Positions 28,317-35,102 of a stretch of DNA of 37,926 bases are shown in pieces. The notes beneath the pieces are model-generated. The model saw only the letters and a list, made by a program, of their open reading frames with translations, searched no databases and was not told where the DNA came from. How positions within the stretch are numbered: the first letter of the stretch is position 1; each line of letters begins with the position of its first letter. Source of the DNA: Deltaproteobacteria bacterium (GTDB lineage Bacteria; Desulfobacterota; Dissulfuribacteria; Dissulfuribacterales; QOAL01); NCBI GenBank assembly GCA_015489365.1, contig WFZW01000176.1:1-37926 (forward strand). The letters run 5' to 3'. The translations under genes were made by a program, and so were the position numbers.

Positions 28317-29129
28317 ATGGCAACCGTAATCGATATATTGAAAAATACCCCTAAAACCAACTGTGGGAAATGCAGTTATCCTACATGCATGGCCTTTGCC
28401 GCATCTGTAGCCTCTGGATCGGCCGACATAGACAGGTGCCCCTTTATTCTTGAAAAGGACAAGAGGGATCACAAGGCCTCTATAAACCCTGATGAATCAC
28501 TTGAACCCGACATCGCCCTTTTACGGGAACTGAGGGCAAAGGTCAGAAAGCTTGATCTCCGTTCCTGTATCAAGGGCCTTGGTGGCGAACCCTCGGGAGG
28601 CAGTATGATGTTGTACTACCTCGGCCGAAGAATCGTCATATCACCCGATCAAATAAACGACCCGACTGGCAAGGAGCTTGATCCAAGGGACCAGATATTG
28701 CTTTACAACTACCTGTTTTTTGGTGGCAAGGGAGAGCTCACCGGCACCTGGGTAGGTCTTGAATCCTTTCCTAACTCGATTTCCAAGGTAGTGACCCTAA
28801 AACGATATACCGAGGAAAAACTTGCCGCTGAGTTCGAAAGGGCACCTGAAGGGCTCAAGGAGGCATGCCTAAAACTTGGTGGAACCTTTCCGAAACAGTG
28901 CCTTGCAGATCTTTGTGTGATCATCCCTGTGCTGCCAAGGGTACCGATACGGATACATTTTTGGGCTGCAGATCCGGAAGAGGGATTTCCCGCCGAGGTA
29001 AAGGTGCTCTTTGATAAGAGGGCGCTGGATTTTCTGGATATCGAATCACTGATATTTGCTGCAGAGAGAATGACAGAGACCCTGATCAGTGAGGTGTCCA
29101 GGCTAAAACAAGGGGATTCGACCGCCTAG
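28317..29129 (+). CDS. Fe-S domain protein with DUF3786
   Basis: A 270-residue protein. The first ~45 residues are a [4Fe-4S] domain of the corrinoid Fe-S protein type: Cys16, Cys19, Cys24 and Cys41 in the pattern C-x2-C-x4-C-x16-C (NCGKCSYPTCMAF then RCPF). The remainder matches what I know as DUF3786, with GRRIVISPDQINDPTGKEL, DQILLYNYLFFGG and FWAADPEEGFPAEVKVLFD. Such proteins occur in anaerobes with corrinoid or one-carbon metabolism; the function is not established. It is divergent from the AmgK-like kinase and convergent with the porin. The start ATG lacks a strong ribosome site. Confidence 0.88.
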   Translation: MATVIDILKNTPKTNCGKCSYPTCMAFAASVASGSADIDRCPFILEKDKRDHKASINPDESLEPDIALLRELRAKVRKLDLRSCIKGLGGEPSGGSMMLYYLGRRIVISPDQINDPTGKELDPRDQILLYNYLFFGGKGELTGTWVGLESFPNSISKVVTLKRYTEEKLAAEFERAPEGLKEACLKLGGTFPKQCLADLCVIIPVLPRVPIRIHFWAADPEEGFPAEVKVLFDKRALDFLDIESLIFAAERMTETLISEVSRLKQGDSTA

Positions 29130-29159
29130 AAGCGCATATACAAATGGATCTTAAGGGAA

Positions 29160-29183
29160 CAGGCGGGGATGACTCCCCGCCTG
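29160..29183. terminator. Bidirectional GC-rich hairpin between convergent genes
   Basis: CAGGCGGGG (29160-29168) and CCCCGCCTG (29175-29183) form a perfect 9-bp stem with a six-base loop. It lies midway between the stops of the DUF3786 gene and the porin gene, which converge here. Neither side carries a T-tract, so if it terminates it does so unusually or with Rho. Confidence 0.55.
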
Positions 29184-29277
29184 AATAGAGACGACTTATA
29201 ATACAAATTGCAACCATACCAAGTGGTCTCTTCATGCCCAATCTCTCATATACAAGGATTGGGGACTGGCGCAAAGG

Positions 29278-30822
29278 CTAGAAGAAATACTGGTACATCA
29301 CCCGGAAACGCCAATCATCTTGGGTCTTATCATCAAACTGATCCGGGGTCATACCAACCGCTGCAGCCTCTGATGCCGAGGCGTCATCGGTATTTCTCTG
29401 CATCAATGCCGCATCGATGGTAATGTATTGGTTAAATCCATGGAAGTAGTGGTTTATACCCACAATGAATTGTTGTAGATTTTCTTCTACGCCATATTTT
29501 CCATTGGAAAATTCGACCAGCTTCAGGCCACTTTCCATGGAATTAAGTGGATCATTGTCATACAGCCTTGCCAGGTAGGCGTACTTGAAGACCGCCTCCC
29601 ACTTCTTGGGCACAAAGAAATATCCAAGGTTCACCCTCATACCCCAACGGTCCCAGGTCTGCTCCATATTCAGTGCGTTTCCATCGGGATCTTGAATGAA
29701 TTCCTCCCATGCCCACTCCAGGTCTGCAGAAAAGCCTATATAGCGGAACAAGATCGCCACATCAAAACCATAGTTATTTATGTCGTGGATACCATTAAGC
29801 AGGCTACCGCTACTGTTATAATAGTTCTTCTCCCTGTCCTTGGTCCAAAATCCTGAAAAAACAGTGGCAAGTGCCGGTGTGGTATTGTAACCCATGTCAC
29901 CCTGCATGAAATAGTTATTGAAGGTTTTTGGGCCCATAGGACCAGTTGGATCCGAACCTGGAAGAAGGTTCAGGCCCACCCTGAAACTATATAACTTGTC
30001 ATCGCTGTTTACATCATTGTAACCCTGCGTGTCACGCCCATTGAACAGACCGAGCCAGTAACACATAAACTGCTTTTGCCCAAACATGTCCAACTCTCCG
30101 TTTACTACAATGCCCTGGGATCTGTAATTGAGCAAGCCTCCTATAGGGAAACCATTTTTAAGAAGATGGCCGCCGACCTTGAGATCAGGGGTTCCGCCCC
30201 CTGGCCAGTATTTTTCACTGTCGTCGGTAAAGATCGTACGGTCAGTTCCATTCTGCTTGAAGCCGCTTTGCCAGAACTCCAAGCCCAATCCCGGAATCTT
30301 CATGCGGCCGAATTGTACCCGGGCATACCTATATTTCTTCCAGACTACAAAGGCATCATGGACATTTACCTTGCTCTTTGGTTCAAGTTGAATCTGGATG
30401 AAGTACTTCCAATCCTTGTTTGGAGCGCTACCATCCACGAAGAGCCTGAGACGCCGCATGGTGAAACTACTGTAATTTTCATCTGCCCCAGCGATGTCAT
30501 CGTCCCTGTTAAGATAGGTATAACGCAGCTGGATACCGCTTCTTAACCGCATCTTGTACTGGTTCCCAGTTTTTGGATTCGTATATTCAAACCTGAAGCC
30601 GTTCTTCCAGTATACCTTCGACTGCTGAGGGGCCGGAGCCGCCGCCTCCTTTTTCTCCAACTGATCTATTCTTTCCATTAAGACCTGAACCTGGGCCTTT
30701 AATGCCCTGACTTCATCCTCTGTAGTGGATGCGCCAGCCGGCCTGGTAAAGACCAGGCACCATATAAACACGGCTGCCAAGCCCCACAAAAATAAGGAAC
30801 TACCCCTCGAAATGTGCCTCAT
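29278..30822 (-). CDS. Phosphate-selective-type porin (OprO/OprP family)
   Basis: An outer membrane beta-barrel of 514 residues from the ATG at 30822, chosen because GGAGG lies six bases upstream; longer frames to 30885 lack this. A signal peptide (LFLWGLAAVFIWCLVF, cleavage near AGA-S) is followed by a short coiled coil (VRALKAQVQVLMERIDQLEK) and then barrel strands such as MRLRSGIQLRYTY, RRLRLFVDGSAPN, YFIQIQLEPKS and YARVQFGRMKIPG. The chain ends in a Phe (VMYQYFF), the signal for barrel assembly. Family members in many anaerobes are not phosphate-specific, so I leave substrate open. An operator-like palindrome sits in its promoter. Confidence 0.9.
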   Translation of the reverse strand: MRHISRGSSLFLWGLAAVFIWCLVFTRPAGASTTEDEVRALKAQVQVLMERIDQLEKKEAAAPAPQQSKVYWKNGFRFEYTNPKTGNQYKMRLRSGIQLRYTYLNRDDDIAGADENYSSFTMRRLRLFVDGSAPNKDWKYFIQIQLEPKSKVNVHDAFVVWKKYRYARVQFGRMKIPGLGLEFWQSGFKQNGTDRTIFTDDSEKYWPGGGTPDLKVGGHLLKNGFPIGGLLNYRSQGIVVNGELDMFGQKQFMCYWLGLFNGRDTQGYNDVNSDDKLYSFRVGLNLLPGSDPTGPMGPKTFNNYFMQGDMGYNTTPALATVFSGFWTKDREKNYYNSSGSLLNGIHDINNYGFDVAILFRYIGFSADLEWAWEEFIQDPDGNALNMEQTWDRWGMRVNLGYFFVPKKWEAVFKYAYLARLYDNDPLNSMESGLKLVEFSNGKYGVEENLQQFIVGINHYFHGFNQYITIDAALMQRNTDDASASEAAAVGMTPDQFDDKTQDDWRFRVMYQYFF

Positions 30823-30850
30823 AAGCGCCCTCCTTTTTGGGAAAAGGTTT

Positions 30851-30864
30851 GTTAAAAAATTAAC
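30851..30864. promoter_or_regulatory. GTTAA-TTAAC inverted repeat in the porin leader
   Basis: GTTAA (30851-30855) and TTAAC (30860-30864) flank AAAA. The palindrome lies about 30 bp upstream of the porin ATG, inside the predicted leader. It could be an AT-rich operator or chance in a T/A-rich leader; short arms make it weak. Confidence 0.3.
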
Positions 30865-30898
30865 AACATACTGTAAGCACAACAAAAAACTTGAAAGT

Positions 30899-30929
30899 CT
30901 TATATATTAAGTTGACGTTTTCTGTCAAC
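30899..30929 (-). promoter_or_regulatory. Porin promoter with overlapping palindromic operator
   Basis: On the minus strand TTGACA (30923-30928) and TATAAG (30899-30904) are 18 bases apart, a good sigma-70 match; the start would be near 30892. The palindrome GTTGAC-N7-GTCAAC (30911-30916, 30924-30929) covers the -35 box and half the spacer. A regulator bound there would block polymerase. No typical Pho-box tandem repeat was found. Confidence 0.6.
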
Positions 30930-30964
30930 CCTATACGCACTAGCCTAATGCATATTATCCCTAA

Positions 30965-31046
30965 ATTTCCATGCGGCCCGCACTTGGTGCCGCACCCCCC
31001 AATACATGAAGATACAGCCCATAGACTTTGTATTTTCACGGTAAAA
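30965..31046 (+). repeat. Module A repeat, full copy
   Basis: It has the left hairpin GCGGCCCGCACTTGGTGCCGC (GCGGC against GCCGC). The right hairpin is ATACATGAAGATACA against TGTATTTTCACGG. The copy ends two bases before the stop codon of the RsmF-C-like gene, on the side opposite the porin promoter. It is a close match to 35909-35991. Confidence 0.75.
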
Positions 31047-31048
31047 TC

Positions 31049-31564
31049 TTACACGATGGCCTGCCTCATCCCCTTTGGAAACCTTGATAGGAGACGTCCT
31101 GGCAAAAGATAAAGGGAAACACCCCATATGTTTTTCCCAGAACGTACGATTACATATCCAGGATCGATATCCAGATCGACGTCTATCTCCCCATCGCTTA
31201 AAAGCCTTTTCATGCCAAGGGGTTCAAGGTCAACTACGTTTTTATCGGCCAGATCACCAAAACGCTGAACCATTACTGTAGTGGGCTTAAGGTAAAGACC
31301 TGTCCTTCTCACGAAGGGAAGGCCGCAACGCATGACCTTGAGGCCTGCATTCTCATAAACCCTCCCCTTCCTGACAAGATAGATGACCCTGGAGGACCCT
31401 AAGAGGTGGTACGGAATAAAGGCGGCAGGAGGGATACCAAAACGTCTTTCTAGATAGGCAAGGATATCACGGCGTTCAGGTAGGTCTAAGAATCTTGGCC
31501 ACGAAGAATCCCACTGAATCAATCTTGTGGGGGTAGAATCTCCGGCACAATACGCAGGATTCAT
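31049..31564 (-). CDS. Protein with RsmF C-terminal-like (PUA-adjacent) domain, overlapping the methyltransferase
   Basis: A 171-residue ORF whose residues about 35-171 resemble the C-terminal RNA-recognition part of RsmF/NOP2-type methyltransferases: YLERRFGIPPAAFIPYHLL, RVIYLVRKGRVYENAGLKV, LKPTTVMVQRFGDLA and a basic end. Its first 30 codons lie inside the methyltransferase gene in another frame, with an 89-bp overlap. The ATG at 31564 has GGGGAG eight bases upstream, so separate translation is supported. It may be a split of an originally fused protein, a frameshift, or a natural stand-alone partner of the methyltransferase. Confidence 0.75.
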   Translation of the reverse strand: MNPAYCAGDSTPTRLIQWDSSWPRFLDLPERRDILAYLERRFGIPPAAFIPYHLLGSSRVIYLVRKGRVYENAGLKVMRCGLPFVRRTGLYLKPTTVMVQRFGDLADKNVVDLEPLGMKRLLSDGEIDVDLDIDPGYVIVRSGKNIWGVSLYLLPGRLLSRFPKGMRQAIV

Positions 31565-32378
31565 GGTAATTTCTCCCCTTGAAACTTGTCAGTCCTGGTT
31601 CCCAATCGATCGGAGGAATCCAAGGCAGCAACTCCCCAGCCCTCTTCTTCAAGAGATGGCTAACCACCTCTTCGTTCTCCTGGGGATTCAAGGTACAAGT
31701 GGAATAAACCATGATACCCCCAGGTCTGAGGAGATCAAAGGCACGCTGTATCAAGGCCTTCTGGATCGCTGGCAAAAAGGTCCTACCTCTTTTGAGATGG
31801 AGCAACTCGTCGTTCTGGTCCAATCTGAATTTTCCATCGCCAGAACAGGGGGCATCCACCAAGACCTTGTCAAAGGATCCCGAAATCGGGAAATGTTCGC
31901 CCTTGTAACAGGTTATAACTGTATTGGTGATACCAAGCCTCTTAACGTTGGCCATAAGTGCGGTCAGCCGGCCAAATTTCCTATCATTCGCAATGATTAT
32001 TCCCGAATCACCCATAAGCTGGGCCATGTGGGTGGATTTTCCACCGGGTGCCGCGCAGAGATCGAGCACCATATCACCTGCTCTTGGTGCAAGTGCGAGG
32101 ACAGGTAAACCAGAGGATAGGGCCTGGGGATATATATAACCAAGGTGATAGCCTATGGTCGCCTTGGTTTGTCCGGCAGCGCCCAACCTGAAAAAATCCT
32201 TTACAGCAGTAGCCTCCAACCTGACCCCCTCACTATTCAGGGTAGAAAACACCACGTCACTGGATGCCTTAAGCGTATTTATTCTAAGATAAGCGGGCAA
32301 CGGCCGTCTAAGGTGGGAGATGTAGGCCTCCCAATCCGGGATAAACTCCATATAATCAGCCAAGGGATTGGGTATCAT
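31476..32378 (-). CDS. RsmB/NOP2-family RNA cytosine-C5 methyltransferase
   Basis: A 300-residue SAM-dependent RNA m5C methyltransferase. The SAM loop is VLDLCAAPGGKSTHMAQL, motif IV is VLVDAPCSGDGKFR, and the catalytic Cys lies in MVYSTCTLNPQENEEVV. The protein ends with RRFYPHKIDSVGFFVAKIL, the usual last strand of the catalytic domain, so the core is complete. Family members may modify rRNA or tRNA; the target is not decidable. The C-terminal RNA-binding domain seen in longer relatives is encoded in the next overlapping ORF. Confidence 0.9.
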   Translation of the reverse strand: MIPNPLADYMEFIPDWEAYISHLRRPLPAYLRINTLKASSDVVFSTLNSEGVRLEATAVKDFFRLGAAGQTKATIGYHLGYIYPQALSSGLPVLALAPRAGDMVLDLCAAPGGKSTHMAQLMGDSGIIIANDRKFGRLTALMANVKRLGITNTVITCYKGEHFPISGSFDKVLVDAPCSGDGKFRLDQNDELLHLKRGRTFLPAIQKALIQRAFDLLRPGGIMVYSTCTLNPQENEEVVSHLLKKRAGELLPWIPPIDWEPGLTSFKGRNYHESCVLCRRFYPHKIDSVGFFVAKILRPT

Positions 32379-32544
32379 AATTGGGGTAGCTTTGGTAGAT
32401 GATATAGATAGGCCTAGGACGACAAGAATCTGCTATTTAGGGCCTCTTGAAAAAACAACCACTTTGTCAAAAATATGGCCCAGGGACATGGTGGATGTGG
32501 TACAGTAGTTTGGCATAAGGTCGGCATCAAGATCGATTGGAGGA

Positions 32545-33201
32545 TCAACCTGCATTCACTCCCTTGGCCGGACGACCCTTGCGTTTCCTTTGGACAGGCG
32601 GACCATCTGCCCTGGCATCCTCGGTCAGGATACCATGAAGGAAATAATCGCTTATTTGTGCAGCAGCAGTCGCAACGCTGTATTTCTTCCTACCTGATAG
32701 AACCCAGAACCTCGACATCTCGTCTAGCGCACCAAAAAAGGAACGTTTAAATATACCGGGCATCACCTCTTCCCTGAATATCCCCTGTTTTTGCCCCTTT
32801 CGGATGATCTGGGATACGATATTGAGATATTCGGCAAATTTTCTGTTACGATACTCCTTCATGAACTTGCTACTTTGTCGCAGCTCTACCTGTATCACCT
32901 CTGCCAGATCCCTATTCTTTTCCACAAGTCCCAGATGCAACCTGGCAAAACGTTGTAACTGTTGCCTTGGATCGTCATACCTTGAGATTTCCTGCTTTAT
33001 GTTGGCAATAATCTTGCCCATCTCCTCTTCAAAAATGGTGATGAGGATATCGTACTTATTGTTAAAATAGAGATATATTGTGCCATCAGCCACCTTTGCC
33101 TCCTTGGCTATTTCCGATATCCTAGAGTTGAAAAAGCCGTTTCTGGCAAATACCCGGATGGCAGCTTGCACGATCTTATCGTGCTTGTCTGCTACTTTCA
33201 T
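32545..33201 (-). CDS. TetR/AcrR-family repressor, FadR(YsiA)-like
   Basis: A 218-residue regulator. The N-terminal helix-turn-helix (about 8-55) contains IVQAAIRVFARNGFFNSRIS and VADGTIYLYFNNKYDIL, the classic TetR recognition helix. The ligand domain follows. The C-terminus QRKRKGRPAKG resembles an AT-hook, an unusual tail. The ATG at 33201 has GGTGAG upstream; a TTG at 33225 is an alternative. A near-perfect TGAATG-N6-CATTCA operator lies on its own start site, matching FadR-type operators for fatty-acid genes. Fatty-acyl-CoA is therefore a plausible ligand (inference). No target gene is adjacent. Confidence 0.92.
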   Translation of the reverse strand: MKVADKHDKIVQAAIRVFARNGFFNSRISEIAKEAKVADGTIYLYFNNKYDILITIFEEEMGKIIANIKQEISRYDDPRQQLQRFARLHLGLVEKNRDLAEVIQVELRQSSKFMKEYRNRKFAEYLNIVSQIIRKGQKQGIFREEVMPGIFKRSFFGALDEMSRFWVLSGRKKYSVATAAAQISDYFLHGILTEDARADGPPVQRKRKGRPAKGVNAG

Positions 33202-33236
33202 TTCTAATCTCACCAGGACATGCAAGGGGAATTTTA

Positions 33237-33282
33237 TGAATGTACGTTCATTCAGATATTACATTTTGAAAGCAATTGTCAA
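33237..33282 (-). promoter_or_regulatory. Autoregulatory TetR promoter and operator
   Basis: On the minus strand TTGACA (33277-33282) and TAATAT (33256-33261) form a promoter with a 15-base spacer. The palindrome TGAATG-N6-CATTCA occupies 33237-33254, directly after the -10 box and over the expected start. This is the standard layout for TetR self-repression. I saw no second copy of the operator in the window. Confidence 0.7.
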
Positions 33283-33505
33283 GAGAAAATGGGCACAAAT
33301 TGATCTATTGCCTGTCAAAAAAATTGAACACGAATATTGCAACTTAACAAAAAAACGATATTTTTACAGCCAATTATCTATCAAGTACATGTAACTGCCA
33401 CATTGTTTCATGCAGGCGTACCAGCCGACATTCCAGTTAATCTAACGATCCTGCTAGGGCAAAGATCGGGGAAATCTATCAAGGGGCTTCGATTTGTTCA
33501 ATATT

Positions 33506-33583
33506 TCACGCGGCCTTTATCCTCCACGCATCAGCCACGGGCATGAAGTATACAGCCCACATATGCCCATAATTTTTACAATG
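33506..33583 (+). repeat. Diverged module A repeat; rest of the 500-bp gap
   Basis: TTTCACGCGGCCTTTATCC on the left and GGCATGAAGTATACAGCCCACAT with ATAATTTTTACAATGG on the right. A left-end fragment (TTTCATGCAGGCGTACC, about 33407-33423) lies upstream. Apart from these, the TetR promoter and the tRNA promoter, the region 33283-33660 holds nothing I recognise. Confidence 0.5.
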
Positions 33584-33664
33584 GCCAGCATATAGATCCC
33601 TCATAAGGGCAATGATATCACGTCATTTTACAAGCCTGCTTTTTAGGCCACCTCCTATTTTGTA

Positions 33665-33693
33665 TTGACAACACAAATTTCCTATGCTAGCAA
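33665..33693 (+). promoter_or_regulatory. Promoter of the tRNA pair
   Basis: A perfect TTGACA (33665-33670), a 17-base spacer and TAGCAA (33688-33693) lie about 40 bp before tRNA-Lys. The -10 box is weak, but the consensus -35 and exact spacing are convincing. Confidence 0.6.
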
Positions 33694-33729
33694 TAGCTGC
33701 CTGAACGAAAAAGGCCAGGCCCGATGAAA

Positions 33730-33805
33730 GGGCCGTTAACTCAGTCGGTAGAGTATCTGCCTTTTAAGCAGAGAGTCGCTGGTTCGAGTCCAGCACGGCC
33801 CACCA
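33730..33805 (+). tRNA. tRNA-Lys (anticodon TTT)
   Basis: A 76-base cloverleaf. The acceptor GGGCCGT pairs with ACGGCCC, the anticodon arm TCTGC-CTTTTAA-GCAGA gives anticodon TTT, and the T arm GCTGG-TTCGAGT-CCAGC is intact. CCA is encoded. It is one base upstream of tRNA-Glu. Confidence 0.97.
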
Positions 33806-33806
33806 T

Positions 33807-33884
33807 GTCCCCGTCGTCTAGCCCGGTCCAGGACACCGGCCTTTCACGCCGGCAACACCGGTTCAAATCCGGTCGGGGACGCCA
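33807..33884 (+). tRNA. tRNA-Glu (anticodon TTC)
   Basis: A 78-base cloverleaf. The acceptor GTCCCCG pairs with CGGGGAC, the anticodon arm CCGGC-CTTTCAC-GCCGG gives anticodon TTC, and the T arm ACCGG-TTCAAAT-CCGGT is intact, with CCA encoded. It shares the promoter and terminator with tRNA-Lys. Confidence 0.97.
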
Positions 33885-33897
33885 ATTGAAATCAAGA

Positions 33898-33931
33898 GGG
33901 GATTGGGTTTTTAAACCTAATCCCCCTTTTT
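33898..33931 (+). terminator. Intrinsic terminator of the tRNA pair
   Basis: GGGGATTGGGTTT (33898-33910) pairs with AAACCTAATCCCC (33913-33925), one G-T pair, with a two-base loop that would open to a larger one. It is followed by a five-T tract. This is the clearest intrinsic terminator in the window. Confidence 0.9.
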
Positions 33932-34083
33932 GAAGGATCTTGGTACATTATCCTGTCACAAGGCCGCATGGGAAAACATAGGGAAGATGATTTCGCCCCT
34001 GATGCCCTGGGGAGAACATATCCCATGAATATCACCGTCTCCGATATCGTGGCAACGAATACCGTCACTGCCTTTCACCTATC

Positions 34084-34689
34084 ATGCAAAACAAAGCAGG
34101 GATGCCCCCAAAACCTTCCATTCAAAACGATCTCCTTGGAGGTAAGCACCTCCATGACCCGGTTCCTTCCGGGGATGAACTTCCCATTCATGTCAAGATA
34201 GAAAGTGCATATCGCCTCTTTAACCGGATTGAACAAGAATTGCGATCTGACAAGGAGTTTTCAAGACTCCTTAAAGACTATGAAAGATCCATTGAGCTGA
34301 GTCAAAGGATCATGAGAGAACTGAAATTGGACCGGGATTGCGCATTTTGTGCAACACAAGTACCTGGCGGAGGCTGTTGCGGCAGGGGTATAGAGGATTG
34401 GTACGATATCTATACATTGCTATTAAACCTGTTTCTAGGTACTGCTATCCCCACGAAACGTCTTGACCCCAATGACTGCCTCTTTCTCGGGCCTAGTGGC
34501 TGCAAGCTCAGGGCACGATTTCATTTCTGTGTAAACTACCTGTGTCCCAGGATAACAAAACGCCTCAATCCCCAGGAGTTGCTAGAACTGACAACCCAAT
34601 CCGGGGCGGAACTCTTTTTGGCATGGCGACTAGAAAGCATATTGAGGATAAAAACGGATACCTCTACCCTTAAGACTTGCCTCGAATAG
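34084..34689 (+). CDS. Nine-cysteine protein of unknown function
   Basis: A 201-residue protein I cannot name. Residues 40-85 look like a helix (IESAYRLFNRIEQELRSD). Then come Cys86 and Cys89 (DCAFCATQ), Cys98 and Cys99 (GGGCCGRGIEDWYD), Cys132 (NDCLFLG), Cys140 (SGCKLRARF), Cys149 (FCVNYLC) and Cys154, and a last Cys199. The spaced Cys set, with conserved-looking FLGPSGCKLRARFHFC, suggests a metal- or Fe-S-binding site related in style to YkgJ-type clusters, but I cannot prove it. The start is uncertain: an ATG at 34084 or 34102, neither with a good ribosome site. The preceding 200 bp hold no gene I support. Confidence 0.7.
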   Translation: MQNKAGMPPKPSIQNDLLGGKHLHDPVPSGDELPIHVKIESAYRLFNRIEQELRSDKEFSRLLKDYERSIELSQRIMRELKLDRDCAFCATQVPGGGCCGRGIEDWYDIYTLLLNLFLGTAIPTKRLDPNDCLFLGPSGCKLRARFHFCVNYLCPRITKRLNPQELLELTTQSGAELFLAWRLESILRIKTDTSTLKTCLE

Positions 34690-34715
34690 AGAATTCCTTC
34701 TACAGGCTGTATTTG

Positions 34716-34744
34716 CCATGTGCATTTTCATGCTTAGTTGTGCA
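34716..34744 (-). repeat. Module B core fragment
   Basis: Reverse-complement reading gives GCACAACTAAGCATGAAAATGCA, the left core of module B (ACGAAGCATGAAAATGC). The remainder of B is missing. It lies just after the nine-cysteine gene. Confidence 0.5.
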
Positions 34745-34904
34745 CGCCTCAGATAAAAGGCCTCAGGGGTTTTAACCCAGATTATGCACTTCAAATGCCA
34801 ACCAAATGATTTCTTTTATAATTTCAGTAGATTAGCGTTAATATAATGCCAAAAAATATTCACCTAAATAGTAACAGGTTCCAACAGAAAAAAACGTTCG
34901 GCAT

Positions 34905-35040
34905 TTGAAGCCGCAAGGGGCTCGCAATTTTACCGAATTTACTGCGTTGTCGGGCGATTGAAGTACCATAGTACGTCTGCATGCCCTCCGCCTTGCACCT
35001 TCGGCAAACTTACGAGCTGTATAATCCGGGTTTAAAGGAC
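34905..35040. repeat. Palindrome-rich intergenic element
   Basis: The stretch contains several imperfect inverted arms, including GGGC-N7-GTAC with the partner GTAC-N8-GCCC around 34955-34986, and CGGCAAACTTACGAGC near its right end. It looks like an interspersed palindromic element of a kind I associate with intergenic DNA of several Proteobacteria and Desulfobacterota, but that match is from memory and needs a search. It makes up most of the 413-bp gap before the permease gene. Confidence 0.45.
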
Positions 35041-35102
35041 AGCCCAATCGATTTCGGTATAAAGTTGCTAAAACGAGATCTTGTGATTACACACAAAAGG
35101 AC

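Noticed and set aside
29160-29183. Two independent intrinsic terminators
   Set aside because: Only one hairpin exists and it lacks T-tracts on both sides.
30960-31050. Repeat-spacer structure of a CRISPR array
   Set aside because: A and B copies are scattered at kilobase distances on both strands, not in regular short spacing, and no cas genes are present.
33724-33933. 69-residue reading frame on the plus strand
   Set aside because: It runs straight through both tRNA genes, so it is a by-product of their sequence.
33968-34201. 77-residue reading frame before the nine-cysteine gene
   Set aside because: It overlaps the start of the longer frame in another phase, has no ribosome site and no recognisable composition.
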